The position numbers were made by a program, and so were the translations under genes. A DNA stretch of 64,000 nucleotides from Gammaproteobacteria bacterium (GTDB lineage Bacteria > Pseudomonadota > Gammaproteobacteria > Steroidobacterales > Rariloculaceae), in contig PKRJ01000017.1 of the NCBI GenBank assembly GCA_017577365.1, forward strand, positions 4,055-68,054. The letters are read 5' to 3'. Under the pieces are notes generated by a model. It worked only from the letters and a program-made list of their open reading frames with translations, was not told where the DNA came from and did no database searches. Each line of letters begins with the position of its first letter. The stretch's first letter is position 1. Shown here one piece after another: positions 1 through 9,242 of this stretch.

Positions 1-429
1 CGGGCGCACGAGATCGCGTGCCGCTTCGAGACCGCCGCGCTGCGCGGCTTCCGCGACGGCCTGGGCCGCTTGCTGGAAATCCTGCGCGCGCCGCTCGAAA
101 TCGCTCCAGCTCTCCCAGATCGCGGGCAACGCGCGGCTTCCGCTCGGAATGCCTTGCGCCATGAAAGCCTCGGTCGTCATCCCGGCCATCACCGCGAGAT
201 CGCTCGCGGCCTTCGTGAACGCGGCGTCATCCGCGGTAATCTCCCCGCGCGCGATCCCGCCGAGCGTCAGCATCTTCTGCCCGACGACGGTCATCACCGC
301 ATGGCGGTACTGGAAAGCCCGCCCTTCGGGCGAATCGTCGGCCGCGGGCTGCCCCCCACCGCAGCCGGCAACGAGCACGAAACCGATGGCTGCCGCTGCG
401 GCCCCGACCCTGCTGCGCGATCTGTTCAT
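1..429 (-). CDS. Cytochrome c' family lipoprotein (C-terminus outside window)
   Basis: The 143 visible codons start at the ATG at 429 and run off the left edge. The N-terminus has a basic and hydrophobic stretch ending in LVAGC, a lipobox, so the mature protein is probably anchored by lipid and faces the periplasm. The body (FQYRHAVMTVVGQKM, then helices with LPAIWESW and FERRAQDF) matches the four-helix bundle of cytochrome c'. The haem-binding CxxCH expected near the C-terminus would lie beyond base 1, so haem attachment is not seen. Cytochromes c' bind NO or carry electrons in the periplasm. It is the last visible gene of a minus-strand set with a cytochrome b, which suggests it takes electrons from that membrane protein. 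Family call good; role inferred. Confidence 0.75.
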   Translation of the reverse strand, partial: MNRSRSRVGAAAAAIGFVLVAGCGGGQPAADDSPEGRAFQYRHAVMTVVGQKMLTLGGIARGEITADDAAFTKAASDLAVMAGMTTEAFMAQGIPSGSRALPAIWESWSDFERRAQDFQQAAQAVAEAAQRGGLEAARDLVRP

Positions 430-521
430 CCTGGACCTTCCAATTTCTGCCGTCCGAAATGGCTTGGCAGGATATACAAACCGCGCAGAGCGTCGCAACC
501 CGCGCCGCGAGCGCGAACGTT

Positions 522-950
522 CTACTTCCGTTCCGCCTCCGATGCGCCTTTCAGCGCCTCGTCGACGACGAAGAGATCCGTGAGCAGCGCGCGCACGTGA
601 ATCGATGCGTTCAGGTTGTCGATGAGCTGCGAGCTGATATCCGCGCGGCTCAAGACCAAACGGACGATCGAGCGCGCGACGAGCGCGTCGCGCTCGAGCG
701 CATCGAGGAAAGGACCGGCCACCTCGGCCGCGCCGCTCGGGTCCGCGCCTGCGACCGTGCGCGCGACGTCGGCGAGCCCGTCGAGCGCGTTCGCCATCGC
801 TTCGAGCCGCTCGCGGACCTTGCCCCCCCCGCCGGGCCCCTTGTCGGTCGGCCGGCCTTGCGCGGCGTACGCGAGCATGAACTCGTAGCCCGCCTCGATG
901 GTCTCGATACGCCGTTCGAGCTCATCCCTTGCAGCGTTCACCGCGCTCAT
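522..950 (-). CDS. Conserved-looking hypothetical protein, 142 aa
   Basis: The ATG at 950 overlaps the end of the upstream cytochrome b gene by four bases (ATGA), strong evidence for translational coupling and a real gene. The product is soluble in appearance, helical and rich in Arg, Glu and Ala, with no signal peptide, membrane segment, cysteine pair or haem motif. A short Gly-rich linker lies near residues 38-43. I do not recognise the family. Its place between a cytochrome b and a cytochrome c' suggests an assembly or accessory role in that redox module, but this is only context. Confidence 0.6.
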   Translation of the reverse strand: MSAVNAARDELERRIETIEAGYEFMLAYAAQGRPTDKGPGGGGKVRERLEAMANALDGLADVARTVAGADPSGAAEVAGPFLDALERDALVARSIVRLVLSRADISSQLIDNLNASIHVRALLTDLFVVDEALKGASEAERK

Positions 951-1642
951 CGCTCCACCTTCCAGCGTTCCGGGTCATGGGATTTCGCATATTCGTCGCG
1001 CGTGATCCAGCCGAGGATCATCGAGCGCGTGAACATCAGCTTCTCGGGACGGAGCGCGAAGTAGATGTGCGCGATGATCATCGTCACGAGCAGCAGCGCC
1101 GCGAGACCGTGAAGCACGTAGACGACGCCCCACGTCGCGTCGGACAGCCAATACGGATTCCTTTTCCACCACGGCGTGTCCATGCGCACCATCATCAGTC
1201 CGCCGGTCACGGCCGCAGTCAGCAGCACGACGGCGAACAGATGATGAATGAGCTTCTGCGCGAGGGAATACTTGCCGGGTTTTCGCGGCGGAGCGTCGCT
1301 GAGCCTGAGATTGAAGCGCACGATCGACGCGAGATCGCGAAGATCCGCGCCGCCGATCCACATCGAGCGCATATCGAGCGCAAACGGCACGCGCAGCACG
1401 TGGAACACGATCAGCGCGATCAGCACGAGGCCCGCGATCCAGTGCGGCGTCACCCAGCCGAACTGCACGCCGAGAACCGGCAACAACGCCGTCGCGAGCA
1501 GGAACAGCACGGTCGCCGCGGTCGCCCAGTGGAAGACGCGGTCGACCAGCGCATGCCGCACGATCCGCGTGCCGGTCGGCGCTTCGCTCCGGCCGCGAGT
1601 CGCGTCGCGGCTTCCGGCGTTGGTCGTCGTGTTCACTGTCAT
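947..1642 (-). CDS. Cytochrome b, formate dehydrogenase gamma / b561-like
   Basis: A 231-residue integral membrane protein with about four hydrophobic helices, near residues 38-60, 65-88, 132-155 and 173-195. Histidines that could ligate two b haems lie in the helices: FHWATA, FHVLRV, IHHLFAV, VLHGLA and IIAHIY. This is the layout of di-haem cytochromes b that pass electrons between the quinone pool and a periplasmic partner, such as the gamma subunit of formate dehydrogenase or hydrogenase-type cytochrome b. No dehydrogenase or hydrogenase subunit is nearby, so its partner is probably the cytochrome c' downstream. The gene begins 48 bp after the small membrane gene and overlaps the next gene by 4 bp. 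Confidence 0.75.
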   Translation of the reverse strand: MTVNTTTNAGSRDATRGRSEAPTGTRIVRHALVDRVFHWATAATVLFLLATALLPVLGVQFGWVTPHWIAGLVLIALIVFHVLRVPFALDMRSMWIGGADLRDLASIVRFNLRLSDAPPRKPGKYSLAQKLIHHLFAVVLLTAAVTGGLMMVRMDTPWWKRNPYWLSDATWGVVYVLHGLAALLLVTMIIAHIYFALRPEKLMFTRSMILGWITRDEYAKSHDPERWKVER

Positions 1643-1690
1643 CGAGTCCCGGGATGAATGGTCAGGCTGCCTGGGCGGGCGCTCTTCGCG

Positions 1691-1843
1691 TCACCGGCGC
1701 CTCGGCGCGAGCAGCCAGCGGTAGAGCGCATGCGCGCAAATGAACGCGATACCGGCCCAGAAGAATACCGGCAGCAAGTCCCACGATATGCCTTCGAGCA
1801 CCTCGCGACCGTAGACGTCGCGGCTCACTCTCACGAGTTCCAT
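1691..1843 (-). CDS. Small single-pass membrane protein, 50 aa
   Basis: Begins with ATG at 1843, preceded by AGGGG about eight bases upstream. The peptide has a charged N-terminal half and one hydrophobic helix (LLPVFFWAGIAFICAHALY, about residues 23-41), followed by a positively charged end (APRRR), predicting the C-terminus in the cytoplasm. It precedes the cytochrome b gene on the same strand, so it may be a small accessory subunit of the same membrane complex, as small one-helix proteins often are in cytochrome complexes. No family recognised. A GTG two codons upstream is an alternative start. Confidence 0.5.
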   Translation of the reverse strand: MELVRVSRDVYGREVLEGISWDLLPVFFWAGIAFICAHALYRWLLAPRRR

Positions 1844-1896
1844 CCTCACGGCCCCTATTCGGCTAGGCGCGGCAAGGCGCTGATGATAGCCCAGCC

Positions 1897-2877
1897 TTAC
1901 CAGACCGTCAGCGGCGGCTGATCGAGCTCCGCACGCTGCTCGCGGAGCGCGAGCACGTGATCTTCCCAGTAACGGCGCTCGCCGAACCACGGAAACGCTC
2001 GCGGGAACGCGGGATCGCGCCAGCGGCGCGCGATCCACGCGGCGTAGTGGATCATCCTGAGCGCGCGAAGCGCCTCGACGAGATTGAGCTCGCGATAGTC
2101 GAACTCCCGGAACTGCGTGTACCCTTCGAGCAGATCCTTGAGCTGCACGCTCATCTCGTCGCGGCTGCCGGACAAGAGCAGCCACAAGTCCTGCACCGCC
2201 GGTCCGTTCATGCAATCGTCGAGATCGACGAAATGCGGCCCCGAGTCGGTCCAGAGCACGTTTCCGGGATGACAGTCGCCGTGGATCCGCAGCACGTCGT
2301 AACCGCCCACCGCGTCGAACTTCCGCTCCACGGCGTCGAGCACGTCCTCGGCGATGCTGCGATAGCTGTCGACGAGATGATCCGGGATGAAGCCGCTCGC
2401 CTCGAGCGTCGCGACGGACGCTCGCCCGAGCGTCTCGATCGACAGCGTCGGCCGGTGGCGAAAGCGCTCGAGCGCGCCGACCGCGTGCATCCGTCCGAGC
2501 ACCCGGCCCATGAAGACGCGGTCCTCGGTCGTTGCGAGCTCGGGCCAGCGTCCGCCTCGGCGCTCGAACAGCGCGAAGCGATAGCCTTCGTGCTCGTGCA
2601 GCGTCTTCCCGTCGATCACGAGCGGCGGGACGACCGGTATGTCGCGCTCGCGAAGCTCCAGCGAGAAGCGATGCTCCTCGAGGATCGCGTCGTCGGACCA
2701 GCGGCCCGGACGATAGAATTTCGCGACGACGAACCGATCGTCGACGCCGATCTGGTAGACGCGGTTCTCGTAGCTCGCGAGCGCGAGCAGTCGGCCGTCG
2801 CACTCGAAGCCCAAGCGCCCGACGGCCTCGAGGATGAGCTCGGGGCTCAACCCCGAGTACGGCAGCTCGGCATCCAT
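1897..2877 (-). CDS. srkA: Stress response serine/threonine kinase SrkA (YihE/RdoA)
   Basis: A 326-residue protein with close matches to E. coli SrkA along its whole length. These include SYENRVYQ, the ATP-binding lysine region FVVAKFYRPGRW, the catalytic loop LRIHGDCHPGNVLW, the metal-binding FVDLDDCMNGPAVQDLW, and the end AFPRAFPWFGERRYW. SrkA is a cytoplasmic aminoglycoside-phosphotransferase-fold kinase that protects cells under envelope or oxidative stress. I chose the ATG at 2877 because GAGGGAG lies five bases upstream; a GTG-type extension to 2910 lacks this. The redox cluster begins 53 bp downstream on the same strand and might be co-transcribed. In E. coli srkA precedes dsbA; that link is absent here. 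Confidence 0.93.
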   Translation of the reverse strand: MDAELPYSGLSPELILEAVGRLGFECDGRLLALASYENRVYQIGVDDRFVVAKFYRPGRWSDDAILEEHRFSLELRERDIPVVPPLVIDGKTLHEHEGYRFALFERRGGRWPELATTEDRVFMGRVLGRMHAVGALERFRHRPTLSIETLGRASVATLEASGFIPDHLVDSYRSIAEDVLDAVERKFDAVGGYDVLRIHGDCHPGNVLWTDSGPHFVDLDDCMNGPAVQDLWLLLSGSRDEMSVQLKDLLEGYTQFREFDYRELNLVEALRALRMIHYAAWIARRWRDPAFPRAFPWFGERRYWEDHVLALREQRAELDQPPLTVW

Positions 2878-3011
2878 CGCACTCCCTCGTGACCGTGTCG
2901 CGGGCTCCAAGGCAGGCCGCGCGCTAGGCGGCGCTCCGCGTCGAGCACGTGCAGCCCTTGTGCTTTAATCGCCCGGCGCGCCGCACCGTACGGCCCCGCA
3001 CCGGAAACGAG

Positions 3012-4276
<1,265 letters not shown>

Positions 4277-4280
<4 letters not shown>

Positions 4281-5743
4281 CGGCCCATCTCGCCCGACGC
4301 GCCGCCGACGTCGACGTTCGCGTGCCGGTGCCCGACGACCCGACCGTCTCGTTCTCGATCTCGTTCGGCGTCGGCTCGCAGGACGATCCGCCCGGGAAGG
4401 AAGGCCTCGCCTATCTCACGGGTCTGATGCTCGCCGAGGCCGGCACGAAGCGGCGGTCCTACGAGCAGATCCTCGAAGAGCTGTATCCGCTCGCGTCGGA
4501 CTACAGCGTGCGCGTCGACAAGGAACGCACGACGCTGACCGGCCGCACGCATCGCGACAATCTCGACCGATACGTGCCGCTTCTGATCGACGCGTACCTC
4601 GAGCCCGCGTTCGATGCACGGGACTTCGAGCGGCTGAAAAGCGACGCGATCAACGACATCGAGAACACGCTGCGTTACGCGGAGGACGAGGAGCTCGCGA
4701 AGGCGGCGCTCTACGCGTTCGTCTTCGCGGGCACGCGTTACGCGCATCCTCCGGAAGGCACGGTCCGGGGACTCGAGAACGTCACGCTCGACGACGTGCG
4801 CGCGTTCTACCGCGCGCATTACACGCGCGACAACGTCTGGATCGGCGTCGGCGGCGGCTTCGACGAAGCGCTCTGCGCGCGGCTCGCCGCGACGAGAGAC
4901 GCGCTGCCGCAACGCGCCGCGGGCTCGAGCGATCCGCCGAAGATCGAACCGCGGCCGATCTCGCGCAACGAGGTGCTCCTGATCGACAAGCCCGGCGCGG
5001 ACGCGTCGATCAGCCTGGGTTTTCCGATCGACGTGCGGCGCGGCGATGCGGACTACTACGCGCTCGCGCTCGCGGTCTCGTGGCTCGGCGAGCATCGCCA
5101 GGCGTCGGGCCGCCTGTTCCAAGTGATCCGCGAGATCCGCGGACTCAATTACGGCGACTACGCGTACATCGAGGCGTTCCCGGAAGGCGGCGACCGGCAG
5201 ATGCCCCCGGTTAACGTGCCGCGCCGTCATCAGATCTTCGAGATCTGGATTCGCACGCTGCCGAACGAGCAAGCCCATTTCGCGCTGCGCGCGGCCGCGC
5301 GGGAGCTCGATCGGCTCGTGCGGGACGGCATGCGGCGCGAGGACTTCGAGCTCACCCGCGCGTTCCTTTCGAAGTACGTGCTGCACTACGCCGAGACGAC
5401 GGCGAGGCGCCTCGGCTACGCGATGGACGACCGCTTCTACGGCCTCGAGGGCGAAGGTCATCTCGAGCGCTTTCGACGCATGATGGAGAGCGTCACGCTC
5501 GACGACGTCAACGACGCGCTCGCGCGGCATCTGAAAGACCGCCGCTTCAAGATCGCTATCGTGACCGGCGACGCGGCGGGCCTCCGCGCGGCGCTCGCGA
5601 GCGGCGCGCCGAGCCCGATCGAGTATCCGAACGAGAAGCCGCGCGACGTGCTCGAGGAGGATCGCGAGATCGCGAGCTATCCGCTGCCGATCGATGCGGA
5701 CGCGATCGACGTGCTGCCCGTCACGCGGGCCTTCGAGGACTGA
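4277..5743 (+). CDS. M16 family peptidase-like, non-catalytic partner subunit
   Basis: A 488-residue M16 protein starting at ATG 4277 inside the end of the catalytic gene. The position of the zinc motif reads GLAYLTGLML, so HxxEH is lost and this subunit cannot bind zinc in the usual way. The C-terminal domain retains features used to hold substrate (RLFQVIREIRGLNYG, followed by a tyrosine-rich segment). Active/inactive pairs of this type form heterodimers, as in mitochondrial processing peptidase and some bacterial M16B pairs. The 4-bp overlap supports equal production. Substrate unknown. It ends 10 bp from the convergent esterase gene. Confidence 0.88.
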
Positions 5744-5753
5744 AGCGCACGCG

Positions 5754-6860
5754 TCAGCTCAGCGCACGATACAGAAACGGCAGGCTCCGATCCATGCGAT
5801 GGTCGATGCCGGAGTGCGTGCCGTCGAACTCCTCGTAGACGTGCGGGACGCCGTGCTCCGCGAGGCGCTTCGACAGCAGACGCGTGCCGTAGTGAATGCG
5901 GTACTGGTCGCGCCAACCGCAGTCGATGAAGATGCCGCGGAGCGTCTTGAGCTCTTTCGCGTACCGTGCGACGAGATTCACCGGATCGTGCCGCAGCCAC
6001 CGCCGCCATCGCTCCGGAATCAGCTCGCCGGTCTCGAGGTCGAACGGCACGCGGATGCGATCGGGCCGCCGCGGATCGGGATCGTACGTCGCGGCCATCG
6101 CGATCGACATCAGGCAATGGATCTCCGCGCCCGACGGATTCGGCTTGCGCCAGACGCGCTCGAGGAAGCGTCGGATACGGCCGTCGTCGACGCCGGGCTC
6201 GGGCGTCGCAAGATCGCGGAGCGGATCGACGCGTCCCTCCCGTCTCGGCTTCGGGCGGTATCTCGCGAGCTCGTCGAGCGCCTGCGGCCAGTCGCAACGG
6301 TAAACGAAATCGAAATAGGCGTCGCCCGAATGGCTCGCGATCGCTCCCCAGTAGCGCGCGTAGCGCATGCCGTGGATCAGCGCGCCGTAGCCGCCGGACG
6401 ACTTGCCGAAAACGCCGCGGTGGTCGCGGTCGGCGAGCGTGCGGAACTCGCGGTCGACGAGCGGTATCAGCTCGCGCGTGAGATAATCGGCGTAGCGTCC
6501 GACGCCCTCCGAGTTGATGTACTGGTTACCGCCGAGCGCGGTGAAGCAATCGGGAAAGACGATGATGCACGGCCCCATCTTGCGCTCGGCGATGAGCCGT
6601 GCGGCGCGCTCCGGCACGTTCTCGTCGAAATTCTTCCAGCCCGTATGCGACTTTCCGGATCCGGTAAAGCCGACGAGATCGAACAGCACGGGAAAGCGCC
6701 TGCCGCGCCCGGCGCCGCGGCCTTCGTCGTAGCCCGGCGGCAGCCACACGTCGAGCTCGCGCACGTGCGGATCTCCGAGCGGGTTGTCGGCCAAAACCTT
6801 CGACGTGACCTCGAGCGTGACGACACGTCCGCTCGGCCATTTCGGTCTTTTCAGTGCCAC
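5754..6860 (-). CDS. Alpha/beta-hydrolase, esterase D-like
   Basis: A 368-residue enzyme with the esterase fold. The nucleophile elbow is GKSSGGYGA, a G-x-S-x-G motif near residue 152. A downstream acidic residue lies in IDCGWRDQYRIHYG and the catalytic His is in FDGTHSGIDHR near the end, completing a Ser-Asp-His triad. The N-terminal part (ELDVWLPPGYDEG, FPVLFDLVGFTGSG) is typical of the putative-esterase family that includes EstD and enterochelin esterase-like proteins. No signal peptide, so probably cytoplasmic. The start is GTG at 6860 with GGGGAG upstream. Substrate cannot be told. It faces the M16 genes tail to tail. Confidence 0.85.
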   Translation of the reverse strand: MALKRPKWPSGRVVTLEVTSKVLADNPLGDPHVRELDVWLPPGYDEGRGAGRGRRFPVLFDLVGFTGSGKSHTGWKNFDENVPERAARLIAERKMGPCIIVFPDCFTALGGNQYINSEGVGRYADYLTRELIPLVDREFRTLADRDHRGVFGKSSGGYGALIHGMRYARYWGAIASHSGDAYFDFVYRCDWPQALDELARYRPKPRREGRVDPLRDLATPEPGVDDGRIRRFLERVWRKPNPSGAEIHCLMSIAMAATYDPDPRRPDRIRVPFDLETGELIPERWRRWLRHDPVNLVARYAKELKTLRGIFIDCGWRDQYRIHYGTRLLSKRLAEHGVPHVYEEFDGTHSGIDHRMDRSLPFLYRALS

Positions 6861-6929
6861 TGAGCTCCCCGATCCGTATGGACCGGATGAGTCTACCCCG
6901 GGCGCGCCATCCGTGAAGAAGACGCCGGA

Positions 6930-7229
6930 TCAGGAGAGTCGACGGCGGCCGTTCCCGAGCCCGCGATGGGACGGTTGGAGCCGGCGGAGCAGCTTGGCGA
7001 GCTCGTGCACGGCCTCGAGCAACGCATGCGTGTGCCGCTCGACCGCGAGCAGCGACGGCCAATCCGAGTCGGTATGATCCTTCGTGAGCCAACAGCGAGC
7101 GCGGCCGACCGATACGCCGTCGCGACCGGCGTGAGGCCGAGATCGCCGTAGCCTCTGACAGCCCTCGATCAGATCTTCGCTCAGTCGCTCGTCGCTGTCG
7201 GCGAAGGATTCGACCCGCGATCGGCTCAT
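6930..7229 (-). CDS. Possible small hypothetical protein, 99 aa
   Basis: An open frame in the 491-bp stretch between the esterase and the XRE regulator. From the ATG at 7229 (GGAAG about eight bases upstream) it encodes a charged protein whose N-terminus (ESFADSDERLSEDLIEGC) and central segment (WPSLLAVERHTHALLEAVHE) have believable helical composition, unlike most shadow frames here. No motif or family recognised. If it is not a gene, this stretch holds nothing else I can identify. The reading frame extends further upstream to 7370 but that part has poor composition. Confidence 0.35.
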   Translation of the reverse strand: MSRSRVESFADSDERLSEDLIEGCQRLRRSRPHAGRDGVSVGRARCWLTKDHTDSDWPSLLAVERHTHALLEAVHELAKLLRRLQPSHRGLGNGRRRLS

Positions 7230-7375
7230 GGACCCGCTTCCGTACCGCCCGTCGACTTCCGCGCGCTTGCGCGGATTCATCCCGAAGCGCCGTGCCGCAA
7301 CCGTGAAAGGACGCTTCGACACGCGGAAAGTTTCGATCAAGACTATAGTCTTTGGAGGGGACGAACGCAATCGCC

Positions 7376-7639
7376 ATGCTGGCGGTCATGGAAGACGCCG
7401 ATTGGCTTCGCGCTGCGTTCGGCCGGCTGCTCAAGGAACTTCGGGAGGAACGCGGGCTTTCCCAATCCCAACTCGCTCTCGACAGCGGCCTCGATCAGAC
7501 GTTCGTGTCGCTGCTCGAGCGCGGCCAACGCCAACCGACGCTGATCACGTTGTTCGCGCTCTGCGACGCGCTCGACGTGCCGCCGGAGATGATCGTGCAG
7601 CGGCTTTCGCTCGTCAGGCCGAGACGGAAGAATCGGTAG
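7376..7639 (+). CDS. XRE/Cro-type helix-turn-helix regulator
   Basis: A short DNA-binding protein of about 87 residues made of one HTH_3 domain. The pattern is LLKELREERGLSQSQLA, a recognition helix with LDQTFVSLLERGQRQP, then TLITLFALCDALDVPPE. This is the classic five-helix Cro/C1 fold with a basic tail and no sensor domain. The start is uncertain: ATG at 7376 or 7388, or TTG at 7352. A TATAGT at 7344-7349 and GGAGGGG at 7354-7360 precede the gene. A perfect 18-bp palindrome lies 32 bp downstream and could be its operator. Such stand-alone XRE proteins often control a neighbour; the next gene is a small orphan. Confidence 0.8.
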   Translation: MLAVMEDADWLRAAFGRLLKELREERGLSQSQLALDSGLDQTFVSLLERGQRQPTLITLFALCDALDVPPEMIVQRLSLVRPRRKNR

Positions 7640-7671
7640 CACTCGGCGCGAACGAATCCTTCAGTCAACGT

Positions 7672-7689
7672 CGATTTCGAGCGAAATCG
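7672..7689. promoter_or_regulatory. 18-bp perfect palindrome between XRE gene and next gene
   Basis: CGATTTCG and its exact inverse CGAAATCG are separated by AG. It lies 82 bp before the start at 7771 and 32 bp after the XRE stop. The two-base centre makes a hairpin awkward and no T-run follows, so a protein-binding site is more likely than a terminator. Candidate operator for the adjacent XRE protein; inferred from position only. Confidence 0.35.
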
Positions 7690-7770
7690 TTCGCTTTCTT
7701 CGGCTCGGACCCGCCAGCCTCGGCACTAGACTGTTCTTCCATACAGCACTTCGGCACCAAGGAGGGTGCG

Positions 7771-8025
7771 ATGGCGAACGTCTCGCGCGACGAGATCGAG
7801 AGGCTCGAGCACATCGGTAAGCACCTCCAGATCGCCTACGCGGGAGTCGTGGTCTCGGCCGCGGCGCTGAACCACCAGCGCGCCGAGCAAGACGACGAGA
7901 TTGCGACGGTGCTGCGACACTGCGTCGCACCTCGGCTGTTCGAGCAGATCGAGCGAATCGACGACGTCGTCGCGCGCTTGCGAACCGGCTCATCGGCCGC
8001 CGAAAACCCGCCCGAAACACGGTAA
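7771..8025 (+). CDS. Hypothetical protein, 84 aa
   Basis: Starts at ATG 7771 with AAGGAGG seven bases upstream, among the best ribosome-binding sites in the window. The product is a small soluble helical protein. The N-terminal half has a heptad-like pattern (VSRDEIERLEHIGKHLQ), then an Ala-rich helix, then IERIDDVVARL before a polar tail. No cysteine cluster, membrane segment or recognised domain. It lies between the XRE regulator and nuoA, 105 bp before nuoA. Whether it is part of the nuo transcript cannot be decided from the sequence. Confidence 0.6.
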   Translation: MANVSRDEIERLEHIGKHLQIAYAGVVVSAAALNHQRAEQDDEIATVLRHCVAPRLFEQIERIDDVVARLRTGSSAAENPPETR

Positions 8026-8130
8026 GTCGACGCTTCTCCCCGCGGCCGCGCCCGATCACGGCAGGCACCGCGAGAACGAGCCATTGCAGCGGTCGGCACC
8101 AAGCTTGCATCGGGCTCGGGCGGAGGTGTT

Positions 8131-8568
8131 ATGCCTTTCGATGCCCTTTGGCCTTTAGCCGTCTACATGACCCTCGCGGTCGGGCTCGTGGCGGCGGTGC
8201 TCGCGGTATCGCACGTGCTCGGCGAACGCCACAGCGAGCGCGCCACCGGAGATCCGTTCGAATCCGGCGTCGTCCCGGTGCACCGCGCGAGATTCCGCAT
8301 CCACGCGCAGTTCTACGTGGTCGCCGTGCTCTTCGTGATCTTCGATATCGAAGCCGTCTACATCGTCACGTGGGCCGTGATCGCCCGCGACGGCGGATGG
8401 GCGCCGTTCATCGAGATCCTGATCTTCATCGTCGTGCTGATCGCCGCGCTCGCGTATCTGTGGCGCGTCGGCGCGCTCGAGTGGGGACCGCGGCGACGAA
8501 CGCGCGCCCTTCGATCGGCCGCGCCGGGGCGCATGCGAGAGTCGCGGCGCGTCGCAGAGGCGGTCTGA
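8131..8568 (+). CDS. nuoA: NADH-quinone oxidoreductase subunit A
   Basis: A 145-residue three-helix membrane subunit of complex I. It has the conserved GDPFESGVVP loop and the RFRIHAQFYVVAVLFVIFDIEAVYI segment (split over helix 2), whose acidic residues sit at the junction between the quinone site and the membrane arm. CGGAGGTG lies close upstream of ATG 8131. The C-terminal tail after the third helix is longer and more basic than usual. It opens the nuo operon, and its stop overlaps nuoB by one base (TGATG). The protein anchors the peripheral arm together with NuoH and NuoJ. Confidence 0.95.
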   Translation: MPFDALWPLAVYMTLAVGLVAAVLAVSHVLGERHSERATGDPFESGVVPVHRARFRIHAQFYVVAVLFVIFDIEAVYIVTWAVIARDGGWAPFIEILIFIVVLIAALAYLWRVGALEWGPRRRTRALRSAAPGRMRESRRVAEAV

Positions 8569-9221
8569 TGCGTTGGTGGCTCAGTCGAGCGGGCGCCGCG
8601 GGGGAGGACGATCGGACCACTGCGGACGAGAACGTCGCGGTGCGCGAAGAGGCGATGCGCCGCAACGTGTTTCTCACGCGCCTGCAGGATCTCGCCGCGT
8701 GGTCGCGCAAATACTCGATCTGGCCGTTCAACTTCGGGCTCTCGTGCTGCTACGTCGAGATGGCGACCGCCTTCACGAGCAAGTTCGATATCGCGCGCTT
8801 CGGCGCCGAGGTCATCCGCGCGACGCCGCGCGAGGCGGATCTGATCGTGATCTCGGGGACGGTGTTCCGAAAGATGGCGCCCGTGATCCGCCGCCTCTAC
8901 GAGCAAATGATGGAGCCGCGCTGGGTCATCTCGATGGGGTCTTGCGCGAACTCGGGCGGCATGTTCGACGTGTACAGCGTCGTGCAAGGCGTCGACAGCT
9001 TCATGCCTGTCGACGTCTACGTGCCCGGCTGCCCGCCGCGCCCCGATGCGCTGATCGAAGGCTTGACGCTGCTGCAGCAAGCCGTCGGCACGGAGAAGCG
9101 GCCGCTCAGCTGGATCGTCGGACCGCAAGGCGTGCAGCGTGCACCGGCGCCGAGCTTCCGCGACCTGAAGCGCGCCGAGCGCAACGCGGTGCGATCGCTG
9201 CGCAGCCCGGACTCGGTATGA
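8568..9221 (+). CDS. nuoB: NADH-quinone oxidoreductase subunit B
   Basis: A 217-residue peripheral-arm subunit that holds iron-sulphur cluster N2, the last carrier before quinone. All four ligand cysteines are visible: the tandem pair in FGLSCCYVEM, one in SMGSCANSGG and one in VPGCPPRPDA. The start at 8568 lies within the nuoA stop. The sequence matches the longer E. coli-type NuoB, with an N-terminal extension and the NVFLTRLQDL helix before IWPFNFGLSCC. It docks with NuoD and NuoI. Confidence 0.96.
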   Translation: MRWWLSRAGAAGEDDRTTADENVAVREEAMRRNVFLTRLQDLAAWSRKYSIWPFNFGLSCCYVEMATAFTSKFDIARFGAEVIRATPREADLIVISGTVFRKMAPVIRRLYEQMMEPRWVISMGSCANSGGMFDVYSVVQGVDSFMPVDVYVPGCPPRPDALIEGLTLLQQAVGTEKRPLSWIVGPQGVQRAPAPSFRDLKRAERNAVRSLRSPDSV

Positions 9222-9242
9222 CGGGCTCCGCCGGAGCGTGAC

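Noticed and set aside
7672..7689. Palindrome considered as an intrinsic terminator for the XRE gene
   Set aside because: Two-base centre and no T-run; an operator is more likely.
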